Positions 45,991 through 55,787 of a stretch of 64,000 bases of DNA are shown one piece after another (position 1 is the first letter of the stretch; the number at the start of each line of letters is the position of its first letter). Source of the DNA: Pseudomonas sp. CFBP13508 (GTDB lineage: Bacteria; Pseudomonadota; Gammaproteobacteria; Pseudomonadales; Pseudomonadaceae); assembly GCF_005233515.1 (NCBI RefSeq), contig NZ_QFZZ01000004.1, positions 196,644-260,643 on the forward strand, in the 5' to 3' direction. The translations under genes and the position numbers were made by a program. The notes beneath the pieces are model-generated. The model had not been told where the DNA came from. It saw only the letters and a program-made list of their open reading frames with translations, and made no database searches.

Positions 45991-47688
45991 ATGGATCAAC
46001 CCAGTGCAAACCCGCAGCGCAGCTACAGCCGTGGCTCTCAGGACCAAGCTCTGCTGGCGATGACCATCGGTCAGCGCTTCGATCAGACTGTCGCGCAGTA
46101 CCCGGACGGCGAGGCGTTGGTGGTGCGCCATCAACAGTTGCGTTACTCCTGGCGGCAGCTGGCCGACGCGGTGGATGAGCAGGCCAGGGCCTTGCTCGCC
46201 CTGGGCTTGCAGGCCGGCGATCGACTCGGCATCTGGGCGCCGAATTGCGCGCAGTGGTGCATTACCCAGTTCGCCACGGCGAAGATCGGCGTGATCCTGG
46301 TCAATATCAATCCGGCCTACCGCAGCTCCGAACTCGAGTACGTGCTCAAGCAATCCGGCTGCCAGTGGCTGGTCTGTGCCGGAGCGTTCAAGACCTCGAA
46401 TTACCACGAAATGCTCCAGAGCCTGACGCCACAGTTGGCTGAACACGCCATCGGTCAGCTGCGTAGCGAACGCTTGCCGGAGCTGCGCGGCGTGATCAGC
46501 CTCGATGCCAATCCGCCGCCCGGTTTTCTGCCGTGGTCGCAGCTCAGCGATCTGGCGGTCAGCGTCTCGCCCGATCAATTGCGTGAACGCAGTGCCAGCC
46601 TGCATTTCGATCAACCGGTGAACATCCAGTACACCTCCGGCACCACCGGTTTCCCCAAGGGCGCGACCCTCAGTCACTACAACATCCTCAACAACGGTTA
46701 CATGGTCGGCGAAAGCCTCGGCCTGACGGCTGCCGATCGTCTGGTGATTCCGGTGCCGCTGTATCACTGCTTCGGCATGGTCATGGGCAACCTCGGTTGC
46801 GTCACCCATGGCAGTACGATGATTTACCCCAATGACGCGTTCGATCCGGCGCTGACCCTGCAAGCGGTGGCCGAAGAGCAGGCCACGGCGCTGTATGGTG
46901 TGCCGACCATGTTCATCGCCATGCTGGATCAGCCGCAGCGGCAGACTTTCGACCTGTCGAGCCTGCGCACCGGGATCATGGCCGGCGCCACCTGTCCGAT
47001 CGAGGTCATGCGGCGGGTCATCAACGAAATGCACATGAGTGAAGTGCAGATCGCGTACGGCATGACCGAAACCAGCCCGGTGTCGTTGCAGACCGGGCCG
47101 GCGGACGAGCTGGAGTTGCGCGTCACCACGGTCGGGCGCACCCAGCCGCAACTGGAAAGCAAGATCATCGACACCGCTGGCAACCTTGTGCCGCGCGGCA
47201 CCATCGGCGAATTGTGCACGCGCGGTTACAGCGTGATGCTCGGTTACTGGAACAACCCGCAGGCCACCGCCGAAGCCATCGATGAGGCGGGGTGGATGCA
47301 CACCGGCGACCTGGCGAGCATGAACGAGGAGGGTTACGTCAACATCGCCGGGCGTAACAAGGACATGATCATTCGTGGCGGCGAGAATGTTTATCCCCGT
47401 GAGCTGGAGGAATTCTTCTTCACCCATCCGGCGGTGGCCGACGTGCAGGTGATCGGTATTCCGTGCTCACGCTACGGTGAGGAAATCGTTGCCTGGATCA
47501 AATTCCACCCCGGCCACAGCGCCTCGGAGCTGGAGCTGCAAACGTGGTGCAAGGAACGCATCGCCCATTTCAAGACACCGCGTTACTTCAAATTCGTCGA
47601 CGCGTTTCCGATGACGGTGACGGGCAAGATTCAGAAATTCAGGATGCGAGAGATCAGTATCGAGGAGCTGAAAACAATCGACCGATAA
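45991..47688 (+). CDS. AMP-binding acyl-CoA synthetase
   Basis: 565 residues, ANL superfamily. The P-loop [16 protein letters not shown], the motif [10 protein letters not shown], the hinge [16 protein letters not shown] and the catalytic lysine in [13 protein letters not shown] are all present. It activates a carboxylic acid to its CoA thioester. Its place among liu genes suggests a branched medium-chain acid such as isovalerate, but this is inference. It reads opposite to liuABCD and liuE. AGGGG lies before ATG 45991. Confidence 0.9.
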   Translation: MDQPSANPQRSYSRGSQDQALLAMTIGQRFDQTVAQYPDGEALVVRHQQLRYSWRQLADAVDEQARALLALGLQAGDRLGIWAPNCAQWCITQFATAKIGVILVNINPAYRSSELEYVLKQSGCQWLVCAGAFKTSNYHEMLQSLTPQLAEHAIGQLRSERLPELRGVISLDANPPPGFLPWSQLSDLAVSVSPDQLRERSASLHFDQPVNIQYTSGTTGFPKGATLSHYNILNNGYMVGESLGLTAADRLVIPVPLYHCFGMVMGNLGCVTHGSTMIYPNDAFDPALTLQAVAEEQATALYGVPTMFIAMLDQPQRQTFDLSSLRTGIMAGATCPIEVMRRVINEMHMSEVQIAYGMTETSPVSLQTGPADELELRVTTVGRTQPQLESKIIDTAGNLVPRGTIGELCTRGYSVMLGYWNNPQATAEAIDEAGWMHTGDLASMNEEGYVNIAGRNKDMIIRGGENVYPRELEEFFFTHPAVADVQVIGIPCSRYGEEIVAWIKFHPGHSASELELQTWCKERIAHFKTPRYFKFVDAFPMTVTGKIQKFRMREISIEELKTIDR

Positions 47689-47699
47689 CCACGTCTTCT

Positions 47700-47786
47700 G
47701 TGGGAGCGAGCCTGCTCGCGAATGCAGTGTGTTATTCAGCGCAAATGTGTCTGATACACCGTTTTCGCGAGCAGGCTCGCTCCCAC
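47700..47786. repeat. REP pair (type A), copy 9
   Basis: Between the acyl-CoA synthetase stop and the crcY terminator, two convergent transcripts. Confidence 0.92.
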
Positions 47787-47821
47787 AGGGATGCAGTGAT
47801 AGAGAGACGAATCGCAGAAAG

Positions 47822-48192
47822 CACAAAGGGGAGCCGAAGCTCCCCTTTAATTTGTCGTTGCGTGCTCTTTTTATTATTGAGGGTCGGTCTGTTGTTGTTT
47901 TTGGCAACCGTGGCCCTGTACAGCTTTTTGGCGACCCCCATCCGGGGTCAAGAGCAAACGTATTTTTTTGAGCGCTGATCTGCTTTCTCGTTTAACGATC
48001 CAACCGATTCGGGAGCTACCTGAAGGTAGTTTTATTGTTCTCTGCCCGGTTGCGGGTCACTCCTGAAAGCACCCTGAAAAGCACACCTTCTCCAAAAAAA
48101 TCTGTTAGCTGCGTCTCTGCCGTGTTGTTCTTGTTATGTCAGAGTCGTTTCGTCTTGTTTTTATTGGTTTGCGGCTTTTTATTCTTGTTATG
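47822..48192 (-). ncRNA. crcY: CrcY-type Hfq/Crc-sequestering small RNA
   Basis: About 370 nt, no open frame of note. The minus-strand transcript contains six A-rich AAnAAnAA motifs: AACAAGAATAAAAAG, AATAAAAACAAG, AACAAGAACAAC, AACAATAAAAC, AAAAACAACAAC and AATAATAAAAAG. These are the Hfq/Crc binding type of CrcZ and CrcY, which titrate Hfq and relieve catabolite repression. A sigma-54 promoter precedes it and hairpin AAAGGGGAGC/GCTCCCCTTT (47825-47848) ends it. As I recall, crcY of P. putida also lies beside an HMG-CoA lyase gene, as here. Confidence 0.88.
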
Positions 48193-48203
48193 CCATAGAG
48201 ATA

Positions 48204-48217
48204 GCAGGTGTCGTGCC
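48204..48217 (-). promoter_or_regulatory. Sigma-54 promoter of crcY
   Basis: TTGGCAC-GACACC-TGCT on the minus strand gives GG and GC exactly 10 bases apart, the RpoN -24/-12 pattern. The expected start is near 48192. CbrB is the likely activator; its site should lie in 48230-48343, which has no gene. Confidence 0.85.
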
Positions 48218-48343
48218 AACTTTTAAAAAACCTTTTGAATCAACCGCTTAGGATTTTTAGGCTTTTTCAGCTTGGGGCAAAGCCAGACAATTTGTTTCCG
48301 TGTTACTCGCTTTTGCCCACATCACTGACGCAGCGGTAACACC

Positions 48344-49243
48344 TCACTGCGCGCTGCGCGCCTTGGCCACTCGCGAACCGCTCGGGCGGCCGAGCACTGC
48401 GCTGATCTGCTGGCCTGCGGCAATCAAGGCGTCCAGGTCGATACCGGTCTCGATGCCCAAGCCGTTGAGCAGGTACACCACGTCCTCGGTGGCAACGTTA
48501 CCGCTCGCGCCTTTGGCGTACGGGCAGCCGCCGAGGCCGGCGATAGAGCTGTCGAACACCGCAATGCCTTCGAGCAGGCTGGCGTAGATGTTGGCCATGG
48601 CCTGGCCATAGGTGTCGTGGAAATGCCCGGCGAGCTTGTCCCGTGGCACCTGCGCCGAAACCACCTCGAACAGGCGCCGGGTCGCGCCGGCCGTGCCGGT
48701 GCCGATGGTGTCGCCCAGCGACACTTCATAGCAGCCCATCGCGTACAGTTCACGCGCGACCATCGCCACTTGCTCCGGCGCGACCGTGCCTTCATACGGA
48801 CAGCCCAGCACACAGGAAACGTAACCGCGCACGGTAACGCCGTGTTGTTTCGCCGCCTCCATGATCGGCGCAAACCGCGCCAGGCTTTCGCTGATCGAGC
48901 AATTGATGTTGCGCTGCGAGAACGCCTCGGAGGCGGCGGCGAACACCGCGACTTCCTTGACCCCGGCGGCGAGCGCGTCTTCAAAGCCGCGCAGGTTCGG
49001 CGCCAGCGCGCCGTAGGTCACGCCAGGTTTGCGCTGGATCTGCGCGAACACTTCGGCGGATCCGGCCATCTGCGGCACCCATTTCGGCGAGACGAAACTG
49101 CCGACTTCGATGTAGCCGAGCCCTGCGGCGCTCAGCGCATCGACCAATTGCACCTTGTCAGCGACGCTGATCGGTTGGGCTTCGTTCTGCAGGCCATCGC
49201 GCGGGCCGACTTCGATCAGGCGTACTTGGGAGGGGAGGGACAT
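48344..49243 (-). CDS. liuE: Hydroxymethylglutaryl-CoA lyase
   Basis: 299-residue TIM-barrel enzyme that cleaves HMG-CoA to acetyl-CoA and acetoacetate, the last step of leucine breakdown. Shows EVGPRDGLQNE near the N-terminus, metal-binding HFHDTYG, and the signature SIAGLGGCPYAKGASGNVAT with the catalytic cysteine. Lies downstream of liuR, apart from liuABCD. Confidence 0.96.
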   Translation of the reverse strand: MSLPSQVRLIEVGPRDGLQNEAQPISVADKVQLVDALSAAGLGYIEVGSFVSPKWVPQMAGSAEVFAQIQRKPGVTYGALAPNLRGFEDALAAGVKEVAVFAAASEAFSQRNINCSISESLARFAPIMEAAKQHGVTVRGYVSCVLGCPYEGTVAPEQVAMVARELYAMGCYEVSLGDTIGTGTAGATRRLFEVVSAQVPRDKLAGHFHDTYGQAMANIYASLLEGIAVFDSSIAGLGGCPYAKGASGNVATEDVVYLLNGLGIETGIDLDALIAAGQQISAVLGRPSGSRVAKARSAQ

Positions 49244-49283
49244 GGGTGGGACCTGCCTGTTTTTTCAGTTCACGAAGATCCCT

Positions 49284-49371
49284 GTGGGAGCGAGCCTGCT
49301 CGCGAAAGCGGTGGATCAGTCACCGTTAATGGTGGATGACAGAATGCATTCGCGAGCAGGCTCGCTCCCAC
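49284..49371. repeat. REP pair (type A), copy 10
   Basis: Between liuR and liuE on the same strand. Confidence 0.92.
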
Positions 49372-49388
49372 AGGGGCACCAATATTTG

Positions 49389-49784
49389 CTAGACCGCCTG
49401 GCTTTTGAGCGTCTGCTCCAGCGCCTGGACGCAGCGCTCTTCGGCAGTGTCCAGCTCAAGCTTCATCTGTTCGATATCCAGCAACTGCTGTTCGAGCTGT
49501 TCGCGGCGTTCGCTGATTTTCGCCAGCATGCTGTTGAGCTGTTTGGTGTTACCGCCGGACGGGTCGTAGAGTTCGATCAGCTCGCGGCATTCGGCCAGGG
49601 AGAAACCGATGCGCTTGCCGCGCAGGATCAGCTTCAGGGTGACCTTGTCGCGCGGCGAATAGATACGTTCCTGGCCACGACGCTCGGGGCTGAGCAGGCC
49701 TTGCTCTTCATAAAAGCGGATCGCCCGGGTGGTGATGTCCAGCTCGCGGGCGAGGTCGGAAATGCTGTAGGTCTGACTGCTCAT
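49389..49784 (-). CDS. liuR: MerR-family regulator of the liu genes
   Basis: 131 residues. The N-terminal MerR HTH (YSISDLARELDITTRAIRFYEEQGLL, about 6-31) and a C-terminal coiled-coil dimerisation helix without metal cysteines match LiuR. A LiuR box overlaps its own promoter region at 49828, implying autoregulation. Confidence 0.9.
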   Translation of the reverse strand: MSSQTYSISDLARELDITTRAIRFYEEQGLLSPERRGQERIYSPRDKVTLKLILRGKRIGFSLAECRELIELYDPSGGNTKQLNSMLAKISERREQLEQQLLDIEQMKLELDTAEERCVQALEQTLKSQAV

Positions 49785-49827
49785 GAAAGCGCTCGGAAAA
49801 TGGGCATGGCGCTAAGCTAATCGGTGG

Positions 49828-49843
49828 TTTACGTTTACGTCAA
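49828..49843. promoter_or_regulatory. LiuR box upstream of liuR
   Basis: TTTACGTTTACGTCAA, sharing TTTACGTnnnCGTmAA with the two boxes before liuA. On the minus strand it contains TTGACG as the probable -35. Confidence 0.78.
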
Positions 49844-49875
49844 GAAGGATGGTTGTGGTTGTCTGTACAGGCCCC

Positions 49876-49958
49876 TTCGCGAGCAAGCTCGCTCCCACAT
49901 TCGACCGCGTTCCTTCAGATGAAATGCAATTCATTGTGGGAGCGAGCCTGCTCGCGAA
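49876..49958. repeat. REP pair (type B), copy 11
   Basis: Outward-facing pair between liuR and a LysR gene; one arm has a single change (AAGCTC). Confidence 0.88.
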
Positions 49959-49982
49959 GAACGATAACGCGGTAAAAAAGCC

Positions 49983-50912
49983 CTACACCTTCTCCAGCTT
50001 CTTCTCCTGCGCCGTCACCTGCTGGCACAACTCGATCATCTGCTCGCGCATCCAGCGGTTGGCCGGGTCCTGGTCGGTGCTTTCGTGCCAGTACAAATGC
50101 GTTTCCACCGACGGCACATCATTCACCGGCAAATTGAACGACTGCAAATCATGGCGGCGGGCGAAGCGTTCCGGCACGGTCATGACCATGTCGGTCTGCT
50201 GCATCACTTGCGAGGCCATCAGATAGTGCTGCGAGCGCAGGGCGATCTTGCGCTGGATGCCCATTTTGCCCAGCGCCAGATCGACATAACCCAGACCACT
50301 GCGGCGGCTGGAAATATGGATGTGAGTCAGCGACAGGTAGTCATCGAGGCTGAGTTTTTCCTTGCCCGCCATTGGGTGGCCCTTGCGCATGGCGCAGACG
50401 TAACGGTCGTCCATCAGCTTGACGTGGCGCACCTGCGGGTCGGTGTTGAGCGGCGCATCCACAGCGAAATCCAGACGCCCGGCCGCGAGTTCCTTGGTGG
50501 TTTCCCGGCGCTTGGACAGAAAGCTTTCGATGATCACCGTTGGCGCGAGGCGGCGCAGGCGCTGGAACAGTGGCGGCAGAATGATTGCTTCCGTCAGGTC
50601 GGTCATGCTGATGCGGTAGGTCTTGACCGCCTGCGCCGGGTTGAAGATGCGACTTTCCTGCACCGACACGCGCAGCAGCGAAAGGGCGTTGCGCACCGGG
50701 CCGATGATGTTCTGCGCCATCGGCGTGGGCACCATGCCCTGAGCGGTGCGCACGAAGAGCGGGTCGTTGAAGGTTTCGCGCAACCGCGCCAGGGCGTTGG
50801 ACACCGCCGGCTGGGTGATGCCGACAATCTGCCCGGCGCGGGTCAGGTTGGCTTCGGTGTAGATCGCGTCGAAGACGATGAAAAGGTTCAGGTCGACCTT
50901 GCTCAGATTCAT
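49983..50912 (-). CDS. LysR-family regulator, LeuO/NodD-like
   Basis: 309 residues from ATG 50912 (AGAGAAG upstream). The HTH region reads LTRAGQIVGITQPAVSNALARLRE, followed by DPLFVRTAQGMVPTP, the LeuO/NodD/SyrM subgroup pattern. Divergent from an acyl-CoA dehydrogenase gene 171 bases away, which it probably controls. A longer frame to 50996 crosses the promoter region. Confidence 0.85.
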   Translation of the reverse strand: MNLSKVDLNLFIVFDAIYTEANLTRAGQIVGITQPAVSNALARLRETFNDPLFVRTAQGMVPTPMAQNIIGPVRNALSLLRVSVQESRIFNPAQAVKTYRISMTDLTEAIILPPLFQRLRRLAPTVIIESFLSKRRETTKELAAGRLDFAVDAPLNTDPQVRHVKLMDDRYVCAMRKGHPMAGKEKLSLDDYLSLTHIHISSRRSGLGYVDLALGKMGIQRKIALRSQHYLMASQVMQQTDMVMTVPERFARRHDLQSFNLPVNDVPSVETHLYWHESTDQDPANRWMREQMIELCQQVTAQEKKLEKV

Positions 50913-51083
50913 AACGCGGCTTCTCTTGTTATTAAGTGCAAATGTTTTGGGGCTGACGATCAGCGGATCATATATTGGTGATGAATGTTTATACACGCCG
51001 AGAATAGGCTAGGTAAATGATCAGCGCTGTTCTAGCATCGATTGCATGACTTGAACAACCTCTGCCCGAGAAGGTAACTACCC

Positions 51084-52313
<1,230 letters not shown>

Positions 52314-52328
52314 TACCGCGTCGCCTCA

Positions 52329-52401
52329 TTCGCGAGCAGGCTCGCTCCCACAAGATTTGTGCACGCCACAGATCCAATGTGGGAGCGAGCCTGCTCGCGA
52401 A
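52329..52401. repeat. REP pair (type B), copy 12
   Basis: Outward-facing pair between the convergent dehydrogenase and PstS-OmpA genes. Confidence 0.92.
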
Positions 52402-52434
52402 AGGGCCTGTACATTCAGCACATCGACATCAGGA

Positions 52435-53769
52435 TCAATACACCCAAACCTCAACCCGCCGATTCTTGATCCGCCCTTCATCTGCACTGTTGGTCGCCAC
52501 CGGCATCAGCGCACCAAAGCCGCGTACTTCGCGCATGACCACACCGTTTTTGACCAGCTCACGCCGCACTGCCATGGCTCTCAGCTTCGACAGCAGATCG
52601 GCCCGCGCCGGGTCATCCTTCAAATCACCAAACCCCACCAGCGTCACCGCGCGCTCGGTCTTGCCATGGCGCTTTATATAGTCGAGCACCCGCGCCAGAT
52701 CCTGCCGCGCCTTGTTATCCAGACTGGCGCTGCCCTCGGCAAAACGGAAATTCACTGTCAGACGCTGGGCATGCCGGCTGAGAGATTGATAACCCTCGGG
52801 CATCAGCGCATTCGGCGCCACGCTCATGGCCTGCACGGTCTGGCTGACAAAACCGCTGGCCGCGACGATCGCCTGACCCTGCGGGCTTTGCGCGAACGTT
52901 GCCAACGCCTGCGCCCACGGATTCTGGCTGTCCGGCGGCAGATAAAAGAACAAGCGCCGCGACAGCGGATAATCTTCGGTGGCGATCAGACTGTTCAGCG
53001 GCAGCATCGCTTGCGAGGCGCCATCGGCAATCGCCACGGCTTTGGCTTGACGCACATAGGGCAAGCCGATGAAGCCGATACCTTGCGGGTCGGCGCTGAC
53101 CGCGTCGGATAACTGCTCGCTGGACTCGAAACGCTTCGCCGCGCTGCTGAGACTTTTCCCACGCCGGCTCAGGACCAGTTCCTTGAAGGTGTCGTATGTC
53201 CCCGACTGATCATCCCGCGCATATAAATGTATAGCGCCGCCACGCCCACCGAGCTCTTCCCAGGTTTTCACTTCGCCGGCAAAAATCCGCGCCAGTTGCT
53301 CGGTGTTCAACTGCTCAAGCGGGTTGGCCGGGTTGAGGATGATCGCCAGGCCGTCGATGGCAATGACTTGCTCGGCCGCCGGGCTTTTCAGATCGCCGAG
53401 GGCTTGCAGGGCAAGCAGTTCGCTGTCCTTGATCTCACGGGAAGAGGCGGCCAGATCGGCGCTGGCGTTTTTCAACGCGGCGAAACCGGTGCTGGAACCG
53501 TGGGCGGCGACTTCGATGATCACGCGTTGCCCTTGTGCGGTCTGGCCGACGATGCGTTGTTCGTTGGCGGTGTCCGGGGTTTCGCGGTGGATTTTCAGCA
53601 GGCCTTGTTCCTGCAACAGGCCTTCGACCAGCGCCGGGCCAAGTTCGGCGCCGATGGTGTTGGAGCCCTGAATGCGTAATGCCGGGCCGTTTTCGGGGAT
53701 CGGCAGGGCGGCGGCGGACACCGACAGCCAGCCACTCAACAGGAAAACGCAGAGAACACGCAGGGTCAT
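52435..53769 (-). CDS. PstS-like phosphate-binding protein fused to an OmpA-like domain
   Basis: 444 residues. A signal peptide (VLCVFLLSGWLSVSAAA) leads to a PstS-like domain, about 28-300 (LRIQGSNTIGAELG; SSTGFAALKNASADLAASSREI; YARDDQSGTYDTF). An OmpA C-terminal domain follows at about 325-444, with VNFRFAEGSASLDNKA, GFGDLKDDPARADLLSKLRA-type repeats and a final NRRVEVWVY. This suggests a periplasmic phosphate or anion binder held to peptidoglycan. No pst transporter genes adjoin. Confidence 0.85.
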   Translation of the reverse strand: MTLRVLCVFLLSGWLSVSAAALPIPENGPALRIQGSNTIGAELGPALVEGLLQEQGLLKIHRETPDTANEQRIVGQTAQGQRVIIEVAAHGSSTGFAALKNASADLAASSREIKDSELLALQALGDLKSPAAEQVIAIDGLAIILNPANPLEQLNTEQLARIFAGEVKTWEELGGRGGAIHLYARDDQSGTYDTFKELVLSRRGKSLSSAAKRFESSEQLSDAVSADPQGIGFIGLPYVRQAKAVAIADGASQAMLPLNSLIATEDYPLSRRLFFYLPPDSQNPWAQALATFAQSPQGQAIVAASGFVSQTVQAMSVAPNALMPEGYQSLSRHAQRLTVNFRFAEGSASLDNKARQDLARVLDYIKRHGKTERAVTLVGFGDLKDDPARADLLSKLRAMAVRRELVKNGVVMREVRGFGALMPVATNSADEGRIKNRRVEVWVY

Positions 53770-53848
53770 TCCGGCACCGAATCAAGCCAAGGGGATTGCC
53801 GGGGAGATTAAGTCAGGCGCGTGACCGAAATATGACAGGGGATTACCT

Positions 53849-53935
53849 GTGGGAGCGAGCCTGCTCGCGAAGGCGGCGTGTCAGTCGAAAAATTCGTCGC
53901 TGATCCACCGCTTTCGCGAGCAGGCTCGCTCCCAC
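53849..53935. repeat. REP pair (type A), copy 13
   Basis: Between xthA and the PstS-OmpA gene. Confidence 0.92.
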
Positions 53936-53958
53936 AATGAAAATTCCCTCAGGCTGGA

Positions 53959-54771
53959 TCAGCTCAGCTCAAGCCAGATCGGCGCATGGTCCGATGGTTT
54001 TTCCATGCCGCGCAGTTCGTAGTCCACGCCGGCATCCTTGACGCGTGGCAGCAGGCCATGGGACGCCAGAATCACATCGATGCGCAGGCCACGCTTCGGC
54101 TCATCTTCGAAACCACGGCTGCGGTAGTCGAACCAGCTGAACATGTCGGTCACCTCGGGGTTGAGGTGACGATAGCTGTCGGTGAGGCCCCAGTTTTTCA
54201 GGCGCGCCATCCACTCGCGTTCTTCCGGCAGGAAGCTGCATTTGCCGGTTTTCAGCCAGCGCTTCATGTTGTCCGGGCCGATGCCGATGTCGCAGTCTTC
54301 CGGGGAAATATTCACATCACCCATCACCACCAGTGGCTGTTCATTGTGGAACTGGCTTTCCAGCAGCGCTTGCAGGTCGCTGTAGAAACGCTCCTTGGCG
54401 GGGAATTTGGTTGGGTGGTCGCGGCTTTCACCTTGTGGGAAATAGCCGTTCATGATCGTCACCGGCACGCCGTTGGCATCGGCAAAAGTGCCCCAGATAA
54501 AGCGCCGCTGCGCGTCTTCTTCATCGGTGGCGAAGCCTTTATGGATGGTGATCGGTTCGTTGCGCGAGAGCAGGGCGACACCGTAATGGCCCTTCTGGCC
54601 ATGGAAGTGCACGTGGTAGCCGAGGGCGCGGATGTCATCGTGGGGGAACTGGTCGTCGTGAACCTTGGTTTCCTGCAGGCCGATCACGTCGGGCTGATGT
54701 TTTTCGATCAGCGCTGCCAGCTGATGCGGACGGGCACGCAGTCCGTTGATGTTGAAGGAAACAATCTTCAT
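53959..54771 (-). CDS. xthA: Exodeoxyribonuclease III
   Basis: 270 residues. Mg-dependent AP endonuclease and 3'-5' exonuclease in base-excision repair. Motifs [19 protein letters not shown] (metal Glu), GDVNISPED (catalytic Asp/Asn) and SDHAPIW (general-base His) are in order. The start is ATG 54771 after AGGA; the upstream ATG at 54810 adds a leader not expected in the family. Confidence 0.96.
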   Translation of the reverse strand: MKIVSFNINGLRARPHQLAALIEKHQPDVIGLQETKVHDDQFPHDDIRALGYHVHFHGQKGHYGVALLSRNEPITIHKGFATDEEDAQRRFIWGTFADANGVPVTIMNGYFPQGESRDHPTKFPAKERFYSDLQALLESQFHNEQPLVVMGDVNISPEDCDIGIGPDNMKRWLKTGKCSFLPEEREWMARLKNWGLTDSYRHLNPEVTDMFSWFDYRSRGFEDEPKRGLRIDVILASHGLLPRVKDAGVDYELRGMEKPSDHAPIWLELS

Positions 54772-54878
54772 GGTCGGCAGTCCTGGCAAAAGGGCGATGC
54801 TAGCTGACATGGGGGAGATGGGCCAGTGTGGGACAAATCAATTTCACCTGTGGGATTTGGGTTGTTGGATCTGGCCCC

Positions 54879-54943
54879 TTCGCGAGCAGGCTCGCTCCCA
54901 CATTCAGACCGCGGTCCCCTGTGGGAGCGAGCCCGCTCGCGAA
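54879..54943. repeat. REP pair (type B), copy 14
   Basis: Outward-facing pair between xthA and the acetyltransferase gene. Confidence 0.92.
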
Positions 54944-55070
54944 GAGGCCGGCAAGATCGATGAAGATCCCGACTTGGTCTATACCTTTCAGGGGAACCAC
55001 CACATCCGCCCAAGGTTCGTACCAACAAGCGCGCCAGCCTCCGAGCGCGCCTCCGGGGAGAATCACTGCA

Positions 55071-55721
55071 ATGCCTGAAACCCAGTCCGCCGTTGCCGAC
55101 GTCCACATGCTCGACCGCGGCTATTCACGCGAAGCCCGCTCGTTGCTGTATCAGGCCTATCGCCACGAGCCGACCTTCGGCTATCTGTTCGAAGCCGAAC
55201 GTCCCGGCTACGAACAGCGCGTGCGCGCGACGGTGCGCGAGTTGGTCAAACAGCATTTCCTCCAGGACCTGCCGGCAATCGGCCTGTTGGTCAACGATCG
55301 CTTGATCGGCATTGCCCTGATCGCACCACCGCAACGGCGCCTGGGCGTTACCGAGAGCTGGGCGTGGCGCTTGCGCATGGTGCTCAGCACCGGTTTTCGC
55401 TGCACCCGGCGTTATCTGGAATACCACGATGCCGTCGCCGCGTGCGTGCCCGGTGACTCGGTGCACATGCTGCCGTTGCTTGGTGTGCATCCGCAGTTTC
55501 AGGGCAAGCATTACGGCGAACAATTGCTGACTGCCGTGCACAACTGGTGCGCGGTCGATGAAACCTCGCAAGGGGTGGTGCTCGACACCGGCAACCCGCG
55601 CTATCTGGAATTCTATAAAAGGCAGGGTTATCAGGAGATCGGCGAGGTTGCCGTCGGGCCGGTGCGCGAACACGTATTTTTCCACGCCAATCCGCAGGTG
55701 TTACAAACAGCAACGGGATAA
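55071..55721 (+). CDS. GNAT-family N-acetyltransferase
   Basis: 216 residues. The acetyl-CoA binding region reads LPLLGVHPQFQGKHYGEQLL (motif A, Q-x-x-G-x) near 130-150, followed by LDTGNPRYLEFYKRQGY. ATG 55071 follows GGGGAG. It lies just before tamA in the same direction with 66 bases between. Acceptor substrate unknown. Confidence 0.85.
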   Translation: MPETQSAVADVHMLDRGYSREARSLLYQAYRHEPTFGYLFEAERPGYEQRVRATVRELVKQHFLQDLPAIGLLVNDRLIGIALIAPPQRRLGVTESWAWRLRMVLSTGFRCTRRYLEYHDAVAACVPGDSVHMLPLLGVHPQFQGKHYGEQLLTAVHNWCAVDETSQGVVLDTGNPRYLEFYKRQGYQEIGEVAVGPVREHVFFHANPQVLQTATG

Positions 55722-55787
55722 TCATCGAACTTCTTCACAAATTACCTGTTCTATCAGGCTCCCGAGCCCGTGATAGCATCCGCGCCT

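Noticed and set aside
47544..47978. Plus-strand frames over the acyl-CoA synthetase end and crcY
   Set aside because: They combine shadow, REP and sRNA sequence; no ribosome site or known domain is present.
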